NCBI RefSeq assembly: GCF_027213715.1
Contig: NZ_JAPWGM010000002.1
Location: 663,975 to 727,974, forward strand
Length of the DNA: 64,000 bases
Direction of reading: 5' to 3'
From: Pedobacter punctiformis
GTDB lineage: Bacteria; Bacteroidota; Bacteroidia; Sphingobacteriales; Sphingobacteriaceae
Shown here piece by piece: positions 18,441 to 26,845 of the stretch. The notes beneath the pieces are model-generated. The model did not search any database. It was not told where the DNA came from and worked only from the letters and a program-made list of their open reading frames with translations. The position numbers were made by a program, and so were the translations under genes. Positions within the stretch are counted from its first letter, which is position 1, and each line of letters starts with the position of its first letter.

Positions 18441-18450
18441 CAATCGTTTG
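18441..18450. promoter_or_regulatory. LacI-type operator-like site CAATCGTTTG, copy 4
   Basis: A nine-of-ten match to CAAACGTTTG; on the minus strand it reads CGCAAACGATTG, keeping the CGCAAACG left arm of copies 1 and 3. It lies 75 bases before the DUF3472-ricin start. I saw nothing else notable in this 457-base gap. Confidence 0.5.
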
Positions 18451-18524
18451 CGTTGAGAAAAAATAACACAGCCCTGGTATTATAAGTAACTTGAAAATAA
18501 TATTAATCACCTAAACTTAAAACT

Positions 18525-20183
18525 ATGAAATCAACTCCTTTTCATCCCTGGTCTTTAATGGCCATTTTTTTCCTTTTATTCGTGCTCATGTCTTGTCAAA
18601 AAGATATTATTGCTGAAAATCCACAATTATCTAAATCTGCCTTGAGTTCAACCAGTACTACCCTGGTAAGCGGAGAAAATGCAGCACCATCAGAACATCT
18701 TTACTTTTCTTTTCCATCTGATGCCATTGTTAAACTGCATAAAATAAAAATTACGCAATCAGCCAATGCTGAATATTTTTCGGTCCACAATTACTCCGGA
18801 GGCTATGCCGGCTTACAACAAACGCCCGATAACTCTTTCGGAACGCCTAATATTTTAATTTCCTCACTATGGGATCCTAATACTGCCGGAGGAGTTTATT
18901 CCGAAGTTGCCTACACAGGCCCAGGAACCACAAGCAGCAGATTTGGAGGTGAAGGCGATGGATACAAAACGATTAATCCGTACCAATGGGCACTTAATAC
19001 CTGGTATAATGTAGCGCTGAGAGCATGGAAATTAAATGGAAAATTATACATCGGTACCTTTATTCAAAATCAGTCTACCGGAATTTGGTTCCATACTTCC
19101 ACACTGGCTATTCCTGAACGAACCACTTTTCTGGGTGCCAGCAATGATGCTTTTTTAGAAAACTGGACAGGAACTAATCCTGCTTATGATGGCAGTTATA
19201 TCAGAAAAGCTTTTTTTAAGGATTGCTGGAATCTAAGTACAACCAATACCTGGCAGAAGCACACCAGCAGAAGTTTTAGCGCCAATGCCGGTGACGAAGG
19301 CAGAAACGGAATATACGACAGGGCTTTCAATTCTGGCTATGATGCCACAGAAGACGCTTACTTTATGGAACATGGCGGTAACGTTCAACCAAGCGCTGGG
19401 TTTGGCACCGGACGTACATTAACGCTTCCGGCACAAACCAATCAGGGATCTGCACCAACATTAACCATTGCAGAGGTTCAATCTGCAACAGCAAGCAGCA
19501 GTGGCAATACGGTAACCGTAAACTGGACAAACAACAGTATCAAAAGTCCACAGTTTTCTTCAAAAGTAGAATTGCTTGATCCTTCAGGAGCTGTAGTCAG
19601 TACCGTAAATGAAGTACTGCCTCAAAAAAGATCTGCTACCATTACCAGCACATTAGGCACAGGAACCTATTCGGTACGAATTACCATCACCGATATTTTC
19701 AACCAGAATTCTGCTCCATTAACAATACCGGTTACTTCAGGTATTTCAGGAAGTACCTGGTATAAAATTAAGAATGCATCGAGTGGTCTTTACTTAGCCC
19801 TTGAAAATAACAGCACGGCCAACAGCGCTTTTCTTGTACAAAGTACCAGCACTACCGGCAACGGACAAAAATGGAAGTTTAACACCCAGGGAACAGCTTA
19901 TGTAATTGTAAATGCCAACAGCAATAAGGCACTCGATATAGCAGGAGGAACACAGACGTTAAGCGGAAATATTATTCAATACACCATCACCAATGGTGCT
20001 AACCAGCAATGGAATTTGGTTCCGGCAGGCACTAACAAATATGTAATTCAGAGTAATTTGTCTAATCATTATGTATTAGATAACCCGGGAAGCAGCACCA
20101 CAAGCGGTACTAAGATTGTTCAGTACAGCATTAACGGCACTACGGGCTCTCCAAACCAACAATGGATATTAGAAGCCCAATAA
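18525..20183 (+). CDS. DUF3472 lipoprotein with C-terminal ricin-type lectin domain
   Basis: A 552-residue lipoprotein. The lipobox FVLMSC puts the acylated Cys near residue 24. Residues ~45-275 look like the DUF5077/DUF3472 pair (YFSVHNYSGGYAGLQ, ISSLWDP, GEGDGYKT, WYNVALRAW), a family of unknown function often found next to glycan enzymes. An FN3-like segment (~310-400) leads to a ricin B-type beta-trefoil (~405-552) with QKW, QQW and QQW repeats that mark sugar-binding lobes. It likely binds a polysaccharide at the cell surface. A strong terminator follows at 20196 and a LacI-type operator precedes it. Confidence 0.82.
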   Translation: MKSTPFHPWSLMAIFFLLFVLMSCQKDIIAENPQLSKSALSSTSTTLVSGENAAPSEHLYFSFPSDAIVKLHKIKITQSANAEYFSVHNYSGGYAGLQQTPDNSFGTPNILISSLWDPNTAGGVYSEVAYTGPGTTSSRFGGEGDGYKTINPYQWALNTWYNVALRAWKLNGKLYIGTFIQNQSTGIWFHTSTLAIPERTTFLGASNDAFLENWTGTNPAYDGSYIRKAFFKDCWNLSTTNTWQKHTSRSFSANAGDEGRNGIYDRAFNSGYDATEDAYFMEHGGNVQPSAGFGTGRTLTLPAQTNQGSAPTLTIAEVQSATASSSGNTVTVNWTNNSIKSPQFSSKVELLDPSGAVVSTVNEVLPQKRSATITSTLGTGTYSVRITITDIFNQNSAPLTIPVTSGISGSTWYKIKNASSGLYLALENNSTANSAFLVQSTSTTGNGQKWKFNTQGTAYVIVNANSNKALDIAGGTQTLSGNIIQYTITNGANQQWNLVPAGTNKYVIQSNLSNHYVLDNPGSSTTSGTKIVQYSINGTTGSPNQQWILEAQ

Positions 20184-20195
20184 ATTAATGCAAAC

Positions 20196-20230
20196 AAAAG
20201 AGATGGTTATAAAACCATCTCTTTTGTTTT
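20196..20230 (+). terminator. Strong intrinsic terminator after the DUF3472-ricin gene
   Basis: A 13-bp perfect stem, AAAAGAGATGGTT with AACCATCTCTTTT, closes a 4-base loop (20209-20212) and continues into a T-rich tail. It is 12 bases after the stop. Confidence 0.85.
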
Positions 20231-20310
20231 TAATACATCCTTAATGCTGATACAACAACTAAACTATTAATATATCGCAAATATTCAGAAGATAAATTAT
20301 TTTAAATACA

Positions 20311-20332
20311 TTTTTGAATGATCATTCAAAAA
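20311..20332. promoter_or_regulatory. TetR operator 1: 22-bp perfect palindrome over the tetR-type promoter
   Basis: The palindrome has the core TTGAATGATCATTCAA (20314-20329) extended by A/T on both sides to 22 bp. It covers the TTTTG -33 element and the spacer before the -7 box at 20335, so a bound repressor would block the polymerase. A near copy lies before the SDR gene at 20943. Confidence 0.8.
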
Positions 20333-20334
20333 TG

Positions 20335-20342
20335 TATCTTTG
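20335..20342 (+). promoter_or_regulatory. -7 box TATCTTTG of the TetR-family gene
   Basis: An exact TAnnTTTG match, with TTTTG (20312-20316) 18 bases upstream as -33. Transcription should start within a few bases of the ATG at 20350, so the mRNA may be nearly leaderless. Confidence 0.65.
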
Positions 20343-20349
20343 TAGTATT

Positions 20350-20925
20350 ATGGCCCGCAATAAGGAATTTGATATAGCTGAAAGATTGGGAAAAGCAAAA
20401 GATTTGTTTTGGGAGAAAGGCTATAACGCTACTTCCATGCATGATTTAGTTGATACCATGAAACTGAACCCAGGGAGTATATATGGTACTTTTGGAGGCA
20501 AACATCAGTTGTTTATGGAAAGTTTAAAAATGTACTGTGCACAATCATTGGTTCATTATGAAAATGCAGCAACAAAAGCGAAATCGCCATTAGATGCAAT
20601 AAAAGCAATTATCCAAAAAGCAATAGAACGTGCCTTTACAGAAGATAAAGCTTGTTTACTCGTAAAATCATCTTTTGAACTGGCAAAGAGCGATGCAGAA
20701 GCACATGCTCTTTTGAAACAAGAAAGTGCTGCACTTATTTCAATGCTCGAAAAATTAATACGCTTAGCTCAGGCAGCTGACGAAATCAATCCAAATAAAG
20801 ACGCAAAAACAATGGCAACATTTATAGTGGTAAGTTTTGCAGGATTTTGGCAAATGCAATTGCTTTTTAATGACGAAACAATGGTGCGAAATATGAGCAA
20901 ATTATTATTGGACAGTTTTCGCTAA
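20350..20925 (+). CDS. TetR/AcrR-family repressor
   Basis: A 191-residue regulator. The start is ATG 20350 (MARNKEFDIAERLGKAK); the in-frame TTG at 20314 lies inside the operator and upstream of the -7 box. The N-terminal HTH reads AKDLFWEKGYNATSMHDLVDTMKLNPGSIYGTFGGKHQLF (written in parts: helix 2-3 around TSMHDLVDTM and LNPGSIYGTF), and the C-terminal helical domain would bind the inducer. It likely represses itself and the SDR at 20971 through two matching palindromes. The gap to the SDR is 45 bases, so they are probably co-transcribed. Confidence 0.9.
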   Translation: MARNKEFDIAERLGKAKDLFWEKGYNATSMHDLVDTMKLNPGSIYGTFGGKHQLFMESLKMYCAQSLVHYENAATKAKSPLDAIKAIIQKAIERAFTEDKACLLVKSSFELAKSDAEAHALLKQESAALISMLEKLIRLAQAADEINPNKDAKTMATFIVVSFAGFWQMQLLFNDETMVRNMSKLLLDSFR

Positions 20926-20942
20926 TTTTTTTGCTTCAATTA

Positions 20943-20958
20943 TTGAATGATCACTCAA
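20943..20958. promoter_or_regulatory. TetR operator 2: TTGAATGATCACTCAA
   Basis: Fifteen of sixteen bases match the core of operator 1. It lies 13 bases before the SDR start and 17 bases after the tetR-type stop, giving a second repression point for the SDR. Confidence 0.75.
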
Positions 20959-20970
20959 AAATTAAAAAAA

Positions 20971-21807
20971 ATGAAAACACAACAAAAAGTATGGCTGGTT
21001 ACCGGTGTTTCCGGCGGATTAGGAAAGGAATTGGCAAAAAGTATCTACCTGTCTGGGGATATTATTATTGGTACAATGAGAAGCGAAAAGGACAAAATGC
21101 TTTTTGAACAGGATTTTCCTCAGCGGAGTAAAGCATTCATTTTAGATTTATCAGACACCGGGAAGATACCGGTTGTGGTGGAAGAAAGTGTAAAAATATT
21201 TGGAAAAATTGATGTATTGGTCAACAACGCTGGTTATGGACTTTTTGGGATGGTTGAAGAAGCTAGCGAAGAAGAAGTACGTCATCAGCTGGAGGTTAAT
21301 TTTTTAGCCGTTTGGAAATTAACACAAGCAGTACTGCCCATAATGCGTCAACAAAAAAGCGGACATATCATTCAGCTATCTTCAAGGGTTGGTATTTCAG
21401 CTGGTGTTGGTGGTGGTTTGTACGCTGCCGGAAAATTTGCCATTGAAGGGCTTAGTGAAGCATTAGCACAAGAAGTGTCTGCCTTTGGCATTAAAGTTAC
21501 CTTGGTAGAGCCTGGTCCGCTTCGTACTGATTTTTTTGGCAGGTCAGTTGTTTTTGCCCAAAAAGAAATCACAGATTATCATGCTGCCACAGGTAATATC
21601 AGAGAAAGAAGTAAACAAATGGATGGTAAACAACCCGGTGACCCTGCAAAAGTAGCAAGTTCCATTCTTGAAATCAGCCGTTTGGAAAACCCTCCATTCC
21701 GCTTGCCTTTTACACAAGCGACATTAGATACTTTGCAACAGAAAATAATTTCTTATCAGCAGGTTATTGATGATTGGAAAGAAATTGCTGTGCAGGTTCA
21801 ATATTAA
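20971..21807 (+). CDS. Classical SDR oxidoreductase
   Basis: A 278-residue short-chain dehydrogenase. The cofactor motif TGVSGGLG is at residues 13-20, followed by NNAGYG, the catalytic Ser in QLSSRVG and the Tyr/Lys pair in YAAGKFA. I choose ATG 20971 because the in-frame ATG at 20947 lies within the operator and would add an 8-residue tail. The substrate is unknown; in such TetR-SDR pairs it is usually a reactive carbonyl or hydrophobic compound that also acts as inducer. Confidence 0.9.
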   Translation: MKTQQKVWLVTGVSGGLGKELAKSIYLSGDIIIGTMRSEKDKMLFEQDFPQRSKAFILDLSDTGKIPVVVEESVKIFGKIDVLVNNAGYGLFGMVEEASEEEVRHQLEVNFLAVWKLTQAVLPIMRQQKSGHIIQLSSRVGISAGVGGGLYAAGKFAIEGLSEALAQEVSAFGIKVTLVEPGPLRTDFFGRSVVFAQKEITDYHAATGNIRERSKQMDGKQPGDPAKVASSILEISRLENPPFRLPFTQATLDTLQQKIISYQQVIDDWKEIAVQVQY

Positions 21808-21837
21808 TACTCAGATCTTTTTTAAATGATTTTAACC

Positions 21838-22866
21838 TTAAATATGATTAACAAATTCAGGTATTTCATCTTTTTTAATAGAATTTTCTGATGTAATAAA
21901 TGATTCACGTGCTATTCTGGCTGTTTTGTGATCGCCGGTATGACTCCATCCCGGCGGCATTACAATATACAGTAATTTGGTTTTTAAACCAGGAGCCGCG
22001 GCTATATCTCTTCCCAAACAAATAAATTCCCCAAAATAAACATCCCACAAGCTGTTCGGGTTCATTTCTCGTGTAATACCGTATTCTATTTTAATATCTC
22101 TCCGTTCATCCTGGTAAGTTTTAAAAATGCGATCCCATATATTCAAAAGATTACAAAAATTAGTATCCATGTATAAAGGATTTTTTGCGTGATGAACCCG
22201 GTGATGCGAAGGCGTAAGTAAAATGCGGTTTAAAAACCCAAGTCTGCCATCTTTAATTACGTTTTCGCCAATATGGATAAATGAACCCCAAAAACCATCA
22301 ATAAACATAATGAAGAATAAGAGCGCAGGATGAACACCAAGCAGTATACAGATTGAAGTACGCACAACATCAGCATAAGGCGCTTCTAAAAAGAAATGAG
22401 CAAAATTAACAGAAAGGTTCATTTGCTGTGGCGCATGATGTGTGGAATGCAAACACCACAAGATTCTAACTTTATGGCCTAAAAAATGGTAAACAAAATG
22501 CGAAAGTTCCCAAACAATATACCCGTAAATTAGCCAGTACCAGGTAAATGTGGTGGTAAAAATAGCCCATCTTTCCAGTAATCCTATGCAAAACGCAACC
22601 GCAGCAATCGAAATAAACCTGGAGATAAAACGATTTAAAACAAATACCAAAAAAGGTATTTTGTATTCGTCTATTTTAAACCGCTTATAAAAAAAAGCCC
22701 TTACAATCTCTAGTAACAGTAACAAAGGAATAATCGGTCCCATGAGGGTTTGTATGCCTTCTAAAGTGGTTAAATAGCCATAATTACCAGTCTGTACTAT
22801 TTTTATTATACCACCAACACCAAAGAAACCAATTAATTCATCGTATAACGTTTGTCCAATATTCAT
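21838..22866 (-). CDS. Sterol desaturase / fatty acid hydroxylase family membrane protein
   Basis: A 342-residue integral membrane diiron enzyme. Histidine clusters HFVYHFLGH, HSTHH and SHHRVHH are in the order and spacing of the FA_hydroxylase family, set among several hydrophobic helices. Start chosen at ATG 22866 (MNIGQTLYDELIGFFG); the upstream ATG at 22941 would overlap the preceding gene by 52 bases. It lies 23 bases after that gene, so the two are probably one transcript. Substrates of bacterial members range over sterols, carotenoids and alkylglycerols; nothing here decides. Confidence 0.88.
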   Translation of the reverse strand: MNIGQTLYDELIGFFGVGGIIKIVQTGNYGYLTTLEGIQTLMGPIIPLLLLLEIVRAFFYKRFKIDEYKIPFLVFVLNRFISRFISIAAVAFCIGLLERWAIFTTTFTWYWLIYGYIVWELSHFVYHFLGHKVRILWCLHSTHHAPQQMNLSVNFAHFFLEAPYADVVRTSICILLGVHPALLFFIMFIDGFWGSFIHIGENVIKDGRLGFLNRILLTPSHHRVHHAKNPLYMDTNFCNLLNIWDRIFKTYQDERRDIKIEYGITREMNPNSLWDVYFGEFICLGRDIAAAPGLKTKLLYIVMPPGWSHTGDHKTARIARESFITSENSIKKDEIPEFVNHI

Positions 22867-22889
22867 TAGTTGATCAAGTTTTATATAGT

Positions 22890-23816
22890 TTAAAGATACC
22901 TTTTTCGCCAGGTCTGCATCATATATACATTTATTGCCCACTGATCAGCAACCGGAAGATTAGTAAAAGGAATTGTAGGCATATAGCTGGGTGGTCCAAA
23001 TTCAGTTAACATGGTTAGTACCTTACCCTGTTTCTTTTTTAAATCCACTACTTTGTCCCACCAGGCGAAATGAGCTTCAACTGCAGCTTTCCATTCAGGT
23101 GCCCTCGGATCACTAACCTGCGGTCCCTCCTCATGCCCCACCCTTGCATGCACATGATCTGTACGGGAAATAGCAAGATTAACGGTATCAGGCTGGTCTT
23201 CAAGTAAACTTTCGCTAACATTACACCAGTGAGAAATATCGAGCGTAAGCCTCAGGTTTGGATTTTCTTCTAAATAAAGCAGTGAAGCCGGCGCAGAGTA
23301 AAGCATACGCGACCGGTGTGTTTCATGATAAATAGGAATACCGGTTTCCTTTGAATACTGAATGGTAAAATCGATGAACTTTTTGTTGTCTTCATACTTA
23401 AAAAAATCCTTTCCGGAGTGAACATTTATATACAAAGGTTTTTGCGCTTTATTATGGATGGCCTCGTTAAGTACTTTTTTAAATGTTTCAAAATTTGGTC
23501 CCGGTTGTGGTTCATCTCCACGACAAAGAAATCCCACTTCCAGTTGATATTCTTTTAAGGCGTTAAATAATTCCTTTGCAATTTCTGCTGACCATAAAAT
23601 TTCCACTCCATCGTATCCATCTTGTTTTGCCTTTTTACAAAAATCCGTCACCGAACCGTTAAAGCCCCAGTAAGGCGCCATAATTTTTAAGGCAAACCCC
23701 TTGGATGTTGTTTTTGAAGGTGCTTTTGACGCTCCGAATACATCCATTGAGGTTAAAAAAGAAGCCGCTGTAATGGCAATGCTGCCTCCGATAAAATCCC
23801 GTCGGTTGTATCCCAT
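22890..23816 (-). CDS. Tat-exported sugar phosphate isomerase/epimerase-like TIM-barrel protein
   Basis: A 308-residue AP_endonuc_2/xylose isomerase-like protein. The N-terminus MGYNRRDFIGGSIAITAASF is a twin-arginine signal, so it is probably folded with its metal before export. Barrel features include YDGVEILW, NVHSGKDFF, HETHRSR, LTLDISHWC and HVHARVGHEEG, which carry likely metal ligands (Glu, His, Asp). Secreted members of this family are widespread in Bacteroidota, mostly without known function. It heads a two-gene unit with the hydroxylase at 21838. Confidence 0.85.
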   Translation of the reverse strand: MGYNRRDFIGGSIAITAASFLTSMDVFGASKAPSKTTSKGFALKIMAPYWGFNGSVTDFCKKAKQDGYDGVEILWSAEIAKELFNALKEYQLEVGFLCRGDEPQPGPNFETFKKVLNEAIHNKAQKPLYINVHSGKDFFKYEDNKKFIDFTIQYSKETGIPIYHETHRSRMLYSAPASLLYLEENPNLRLTLDISHWCNVSESLLEDQPDTVNLAISRTDHVHARVGHEEGPQVSDPRAPEWKAAVEAHFAWWDKVVDLKKKQGKVLTMLTEFGPPSYMPTIPFTNLPVADQWAINVYMMQTWRKRYL

Positions 23817-23920
23817 AGTTAATGTATGTTTTGAATACTCAAGTTACTTATTTTTTTATTATTGTTGCCATTTATAAACTTTAGCTATTGATTTGAGCAT
23901 AAGTTTAAGTCCGGTTTACA

Positions 23921-23961
23921 AAAAAGAGCATAATTGATTTAAGTCCAATTATGCTCTTTTT
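23921..23961 (-). terminator. Strong hairpin terminator downstream of the 88-residue gene
   Basis: AAAAAGAGCATAATTG (23921-23936) pairs perfectly with CAATTATGCTCTTTTT (23946-23961) around a 9-base loop. The A and T ends make it work as a terminator on either strand. It lies 8 bases beyond the stop of the gene at 23970. Confidence 0.85.
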
Positions 23962-23969
23962 GACCAGTT

Positions 23970-24236
23970 CTAGTCCTTTTTGTTGTCTTTTGCAACTTTA
24001 AAAGTCTGATAAAATTCTCCTTTTATCCATTGGATTTTATTCACATCATACATGGATGGTGCAATAATATAATTTCCAGTTTCGCTATCAAGAATTACGA
24101 CAACGTGATCATTTACTTCTGTGTGAAACCTGCCACTACCTTGATCTTGTGCACTTTTGAAACTGATGGCGGCAAACATCAATCCTGTTCCCAAAAATCC
24201 CAGCAAGAGGGACTTTGTGTCTAATGTAATTTTCAT
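23970..24236 (-). CDS. Small exported or membrane-anchored hypothetical protein
   Basis: An 88-residue protein not recognised. Residues 8-27 are hydrophobic (LLLGFLGTGLMFAAISF), either a signal peptide or anchor, followed by about 60 polar residues including VVVILDSETGNYIIAPS. It is monocistronic, with a strong terminator directly after it. Confidence 0.7.
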   Translation of the reverse strand: MKITLDTKSLLLGFLGTGLMFAAISFKSAQDQGSGRFHTEVNDHVVVILDSETGNYIIAPSMYDVNKIQWIKGEFYQTFKVAKDNKKD

Positions 24237-24374
24237 ATCTTAAGATTTTATTTGTGTGTAAATCAAGATAGGAAGTTTTATATTAAAATTAGTTCACAGC
24301 TTCAATTCTATCAGAAATATTGCAATTTTGGCTAATTTAATGTCACGAATGGTAAACAGTTAATTTTCTCTGTC

Positions 24375-25163
24375 CTAATAGTTTGCAAGATTGATTCCCC
24401 CAAAACTATTGCCTGTTTTTTTTATTTCTTTCTGATACTTTCTGTTGAATATTAAATAATCGATATCAAAAACTGTTTCTTTGGCCGCTGCCTTATCCTC
24501 CTCACTATCAAAAGATAAAATATCTTCTTGTTCGCTTTCAAACTTTTTAAGCTGGAAAATAAATTTTTCGGTTGCCCAGCCAGTAATTTGTTCATGGCTA
24601 CGTTCTGATTCTATAGATTTTCCTTTTCCATATTTTTTGTCCAAAAAATCTTTTAATTTGTTGTAAGTGTCTATATTTTTAGAAGATTTTGAAGCCTTTA
24701 CAAGTACAAGGTCTCCATCTTCACTTTCTGTCATATTTAACTGTGGAAAAGGCACTTTATTAAGCACAGCAAGGGTATCCCGTTCCGGATTCCATGAAAC
24801 TGTTCTGTAATTATATCCAAATGTTTTTTCAGGTGTAAGTTTTTTGGTCATCCAATCATTTTTTGATTCTATGTAAATCCCACCCCCTAATCGATTATCA
24901 ACATCTTTAAAATAACACAATGTGTCTTTTATAAACATTGGATAATCCATAAGCTTCTTGACCTCCTCTTTTTTCAGCTTTTTAATGTCAGTCGAAATTA
25001 TATCATTGGTCAATTTTAGTTTATCCTTATAAAACTTTGATACATCAAAATCAGTGTTAATTTTTTCCAGATCTACTATTTTTTGCTGTTCAGATGAACA
25101 GGAAACTATACTAAATAGTAGCACCACCATTAATGCATTTTTAATTCTTATTTGTTTTAGCAT
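24375..25163 (-). CDS. Hypothetical lipoprotein
   Basis: A 262-residue lipoprotein of unknown function. I choose ATG 25163 (MLKQIRIKNALMVVLLF) because it places the lipobox FSIVSC directly after the hydrophobic segment; the ORF extends upstream to 25211 but that would put the signal internally. The mature part is charged and Lys/Glu-rich, with TESEDGDLVLVKASK and SFDSEEDKAAAKETVFDIDYL. It is the last gene of the minus-strand envelope block. Confidence 0.75.
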   Translation of the reverse strand: MLKQIRIKNALMVVLLFSIVSCSSEQQKIVDLEKINTDFDVSKFYKDKLKLTNDIISTDIKKLKKEEVKKLMDYPMFIKDTLCYFKDVDNRLGGGIYIESKNDWMTKKLTPEKTFGYNYRTVSWNPERDTLAVLNKVPFPQLNMTESEDGDLVLVKASKSSKNIDTYNKLKDFLDKKYGKGKSIESERSHEQITGWATEKFIFQLKKFESEQEDILSFDSEEDKAAAKETVFDIDYLIFNRKYQKEIKKTGNSFGGINLANY

Positions 25164-25233
25164 ACTTCTATTTGTTTCTATCAATATATAATTTTCTCTT
25201 TCACTTGCCATTTGGTAGCGATAGTTAATTTCT

Positions 25234-25656
25234 TTATAATTTATTCCCTAACAGGCTTACTCCGCTTGCTATAGTTTCAATTTCAAAAGGTCTTTTAAAG
25301 TAAAAAATATTGTTTTTATTTAGAGCCAAAACATCTGCTCCAAAAATTACCAGTGCAGCTAAACACCACCATATTACTGTAACTATTTTGTAAGGTTTTA
25401 TGCTTATCAGATAACGATTGGTTACAAAAATTAACCCAAACCAACACAAAAAATAAAACAGGAAATCAACCATGAATGCGGCTATAAAAAATTGAAAAGC
25501 CATAGAAGTGTTCCATGCTCTGCACACAAATGGTAAGGGAAAACCTGTTAAGGTTTCGTCTGGCGCATCAACAATTTTAACAAGCCACCATTTTGTAATT
25601 ACAACAAAAGAAATAATCGTTAATGGAAGAACTAATTTGACCGTTAAACGTTTCAT
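25234..25656 (-). CDS. Hypothetical four-helix membrane protein
   Basis: A 140-residue protein with about four hydrophobic helices (LVLPLTIISFVVITKWW; FQFFIAAFMVDFLFYFLCWFG; VTVIWWCLAALVIFGADV among them). It is not recognised. Small multi-helix proteins like this recur through the block. Confidence 0.7.
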   Translation of the reverse strand: MKRLTVKLVLPLTIISFVVITKWWLVKIVDAPDETLTGFPLPFVCRAWNTSMAFQFFIAAFMVDFLFYFLCWFGLIFVTNRYLISIKPYKIVTVIWWCLAALVIFGADVLALNKNNIFYFKRPFEIETIASGVSLLGNKL

Positions 25657-25704
25657 TTTTATTTCTTCGGCATAAAAGGTTATCTTAAATATTTATTAAT
25701 TACT

Positions 25705-25899
25705 CTAATTTCTTTTTTCAATTTCATCTCTTCGAGGCATCCTCCCCCTATCAAAACCCCAAATAAATAGTCCGATTATACTCCCTATAATAACAATAAT
25801 AACCAATAGTATTACCACGATTTTCTTCCATAGTGGCCATTTGGAAATCAGGATAAAGATACACAGAATTGAAATAATTAGAAGAGCAAATATAGTCAT
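25705..25899 (-). CDS. Small two-helix membrane protein
   Basis: A 64-residue protein, mostly hydrophobic (FALLIISILCIFILI and IVVILLVIIVIIGSIIGLFIW) with a basic tail RGRMPRRDEIEKR. The order and composition favour this frame over the overlapping frame ending at 25751. No family recognised. Confidence 0.55.
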   Translation of the reverse strand: MTIFALLIISILCIFILISKWPLWKKIVVILLVIIVIIGSIIGLFIWGFDRGRMPRRDEIEKRN

Positions 25900-25949
25900 C
25901 TATGGATCTGATTTTTAATTTATAAACTAATGTACTGCAGGGTAATTCA

Positions 25950-26747
25950 TTATTTTTCTTTAATAAATTCATTTTTGATGACCGAATTAGAACGATACCT
26001 CAAATCATTCTTTTGTTCAATCATTTGTATGCCCTCTGGGGTTATTTTAAATTTCACACCCGTAAAGTCATAATAGTTGTTGTAAACTCTTGTAAAAAAA
26101 TGAAATGAATTATATGGAATTTTATCAAAATCAAACAGATAACTTTCACTGGTAATATTATCTTTTGAACTTATAATTAGTAACTTTTTGCTGAGGGGCC
26201 TTTCAATTAGTAAATAATGAAATAAAGGGATTTGGTTATTTTTCGTTTGAATACTTTTCTCGCCCGTCAGTTTCAGTCTGCTTTTAATTTTGAGGGGTTG
26301 TAGCTTATTATCAATCAAGGCATATGCCTCGTAACCATCAATCTCTGCTATATTATCGAAGTAAATTTTAACATAACCAGCTTCCACACTTTCTATCACA
26401 GGGTAAATATAAGAGAACTTGTTCTTTGTTATTTCATCTAGAGTTAATTCATGCATATGTTCGGGCAAAAAGTCATTTCCGGGCATATTAGAAATAAAGG
26501 TTAAGGTATCATTATCTTTTTTAAAGGTCCCGTTAGATTCATAGTGATAACCAACATCGTCACCAGGTTTTAAAATGTATTCTTCATCATAAGTATAAGT
26601 CGAGTCTGCAAAATTCAGTTTAAACTTACTTACCGTAAGCTCGTCATTACTTTTATAAACCACTGTTTGCGAACAGGATAATAAAGGAAAAAGCATTAAA
26701 AGGCGCATAAATCTGCTGGCTGGTTTTAAATATTTAAACACCTCCAT
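25950..26747 (-). CDS. Hypothetical lipoprotein
   Basis: A 265-residue protein with an N-terminal hydrophobic stretch ending in the lipobox FPLLSC. The ATG at 26747 is preceded by AAAAAGGA; the internal ATG at 26708 would also give a good signal. The mature part is predicted beta-rich (DSTYTYDEEYILKPGDDVGYHYE). Not recognised. Confidence 0.7.
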   Translation of the reverse strand: MEVFKYLKPASRFMRLLMLFPLLSCSQTVVYKSNDELTVSKFKLNFADSTYTYDEEYILKPGDDVGYHYESNGTFKKDNDTLTFISNMPGNDFLPEHMHELTLDEITKNKFSYIYPVIESVEAGYVKIYFDNIAEIDGYEAYALIDNKLQPLKIKSRLKLTGEKSIQTKNNQIPLFHYLLIERPLSKKLLIISSKDNITSESYLFDFDKIPYNSFHFFTRVYNNYYDFTGVKFKITPEGIQMIEQKNDLRYRSNSVIKNEFIKEK

Positions 26748-26845
26748 ATTCCTTTTTAGTTAATTTTTATTTATCGTAAACTTTACAAGTAATTTAATAC
26801 AATTTAACTACAATAAAACATTTACAATTGATACATTACAGTTCT

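Noticed and set aside
20314..20349. TTG start for the TetR-family gene
   Set aside because: It would translate through the operator and upstream of the -7 box, so it cannot lie on the main transcript.
25751..25972. Minus-strand frame overlapping the 64-residue membrane protein
   Set aside because: It overlaps both neighbours in another frame and its composition does not form coherent helices.
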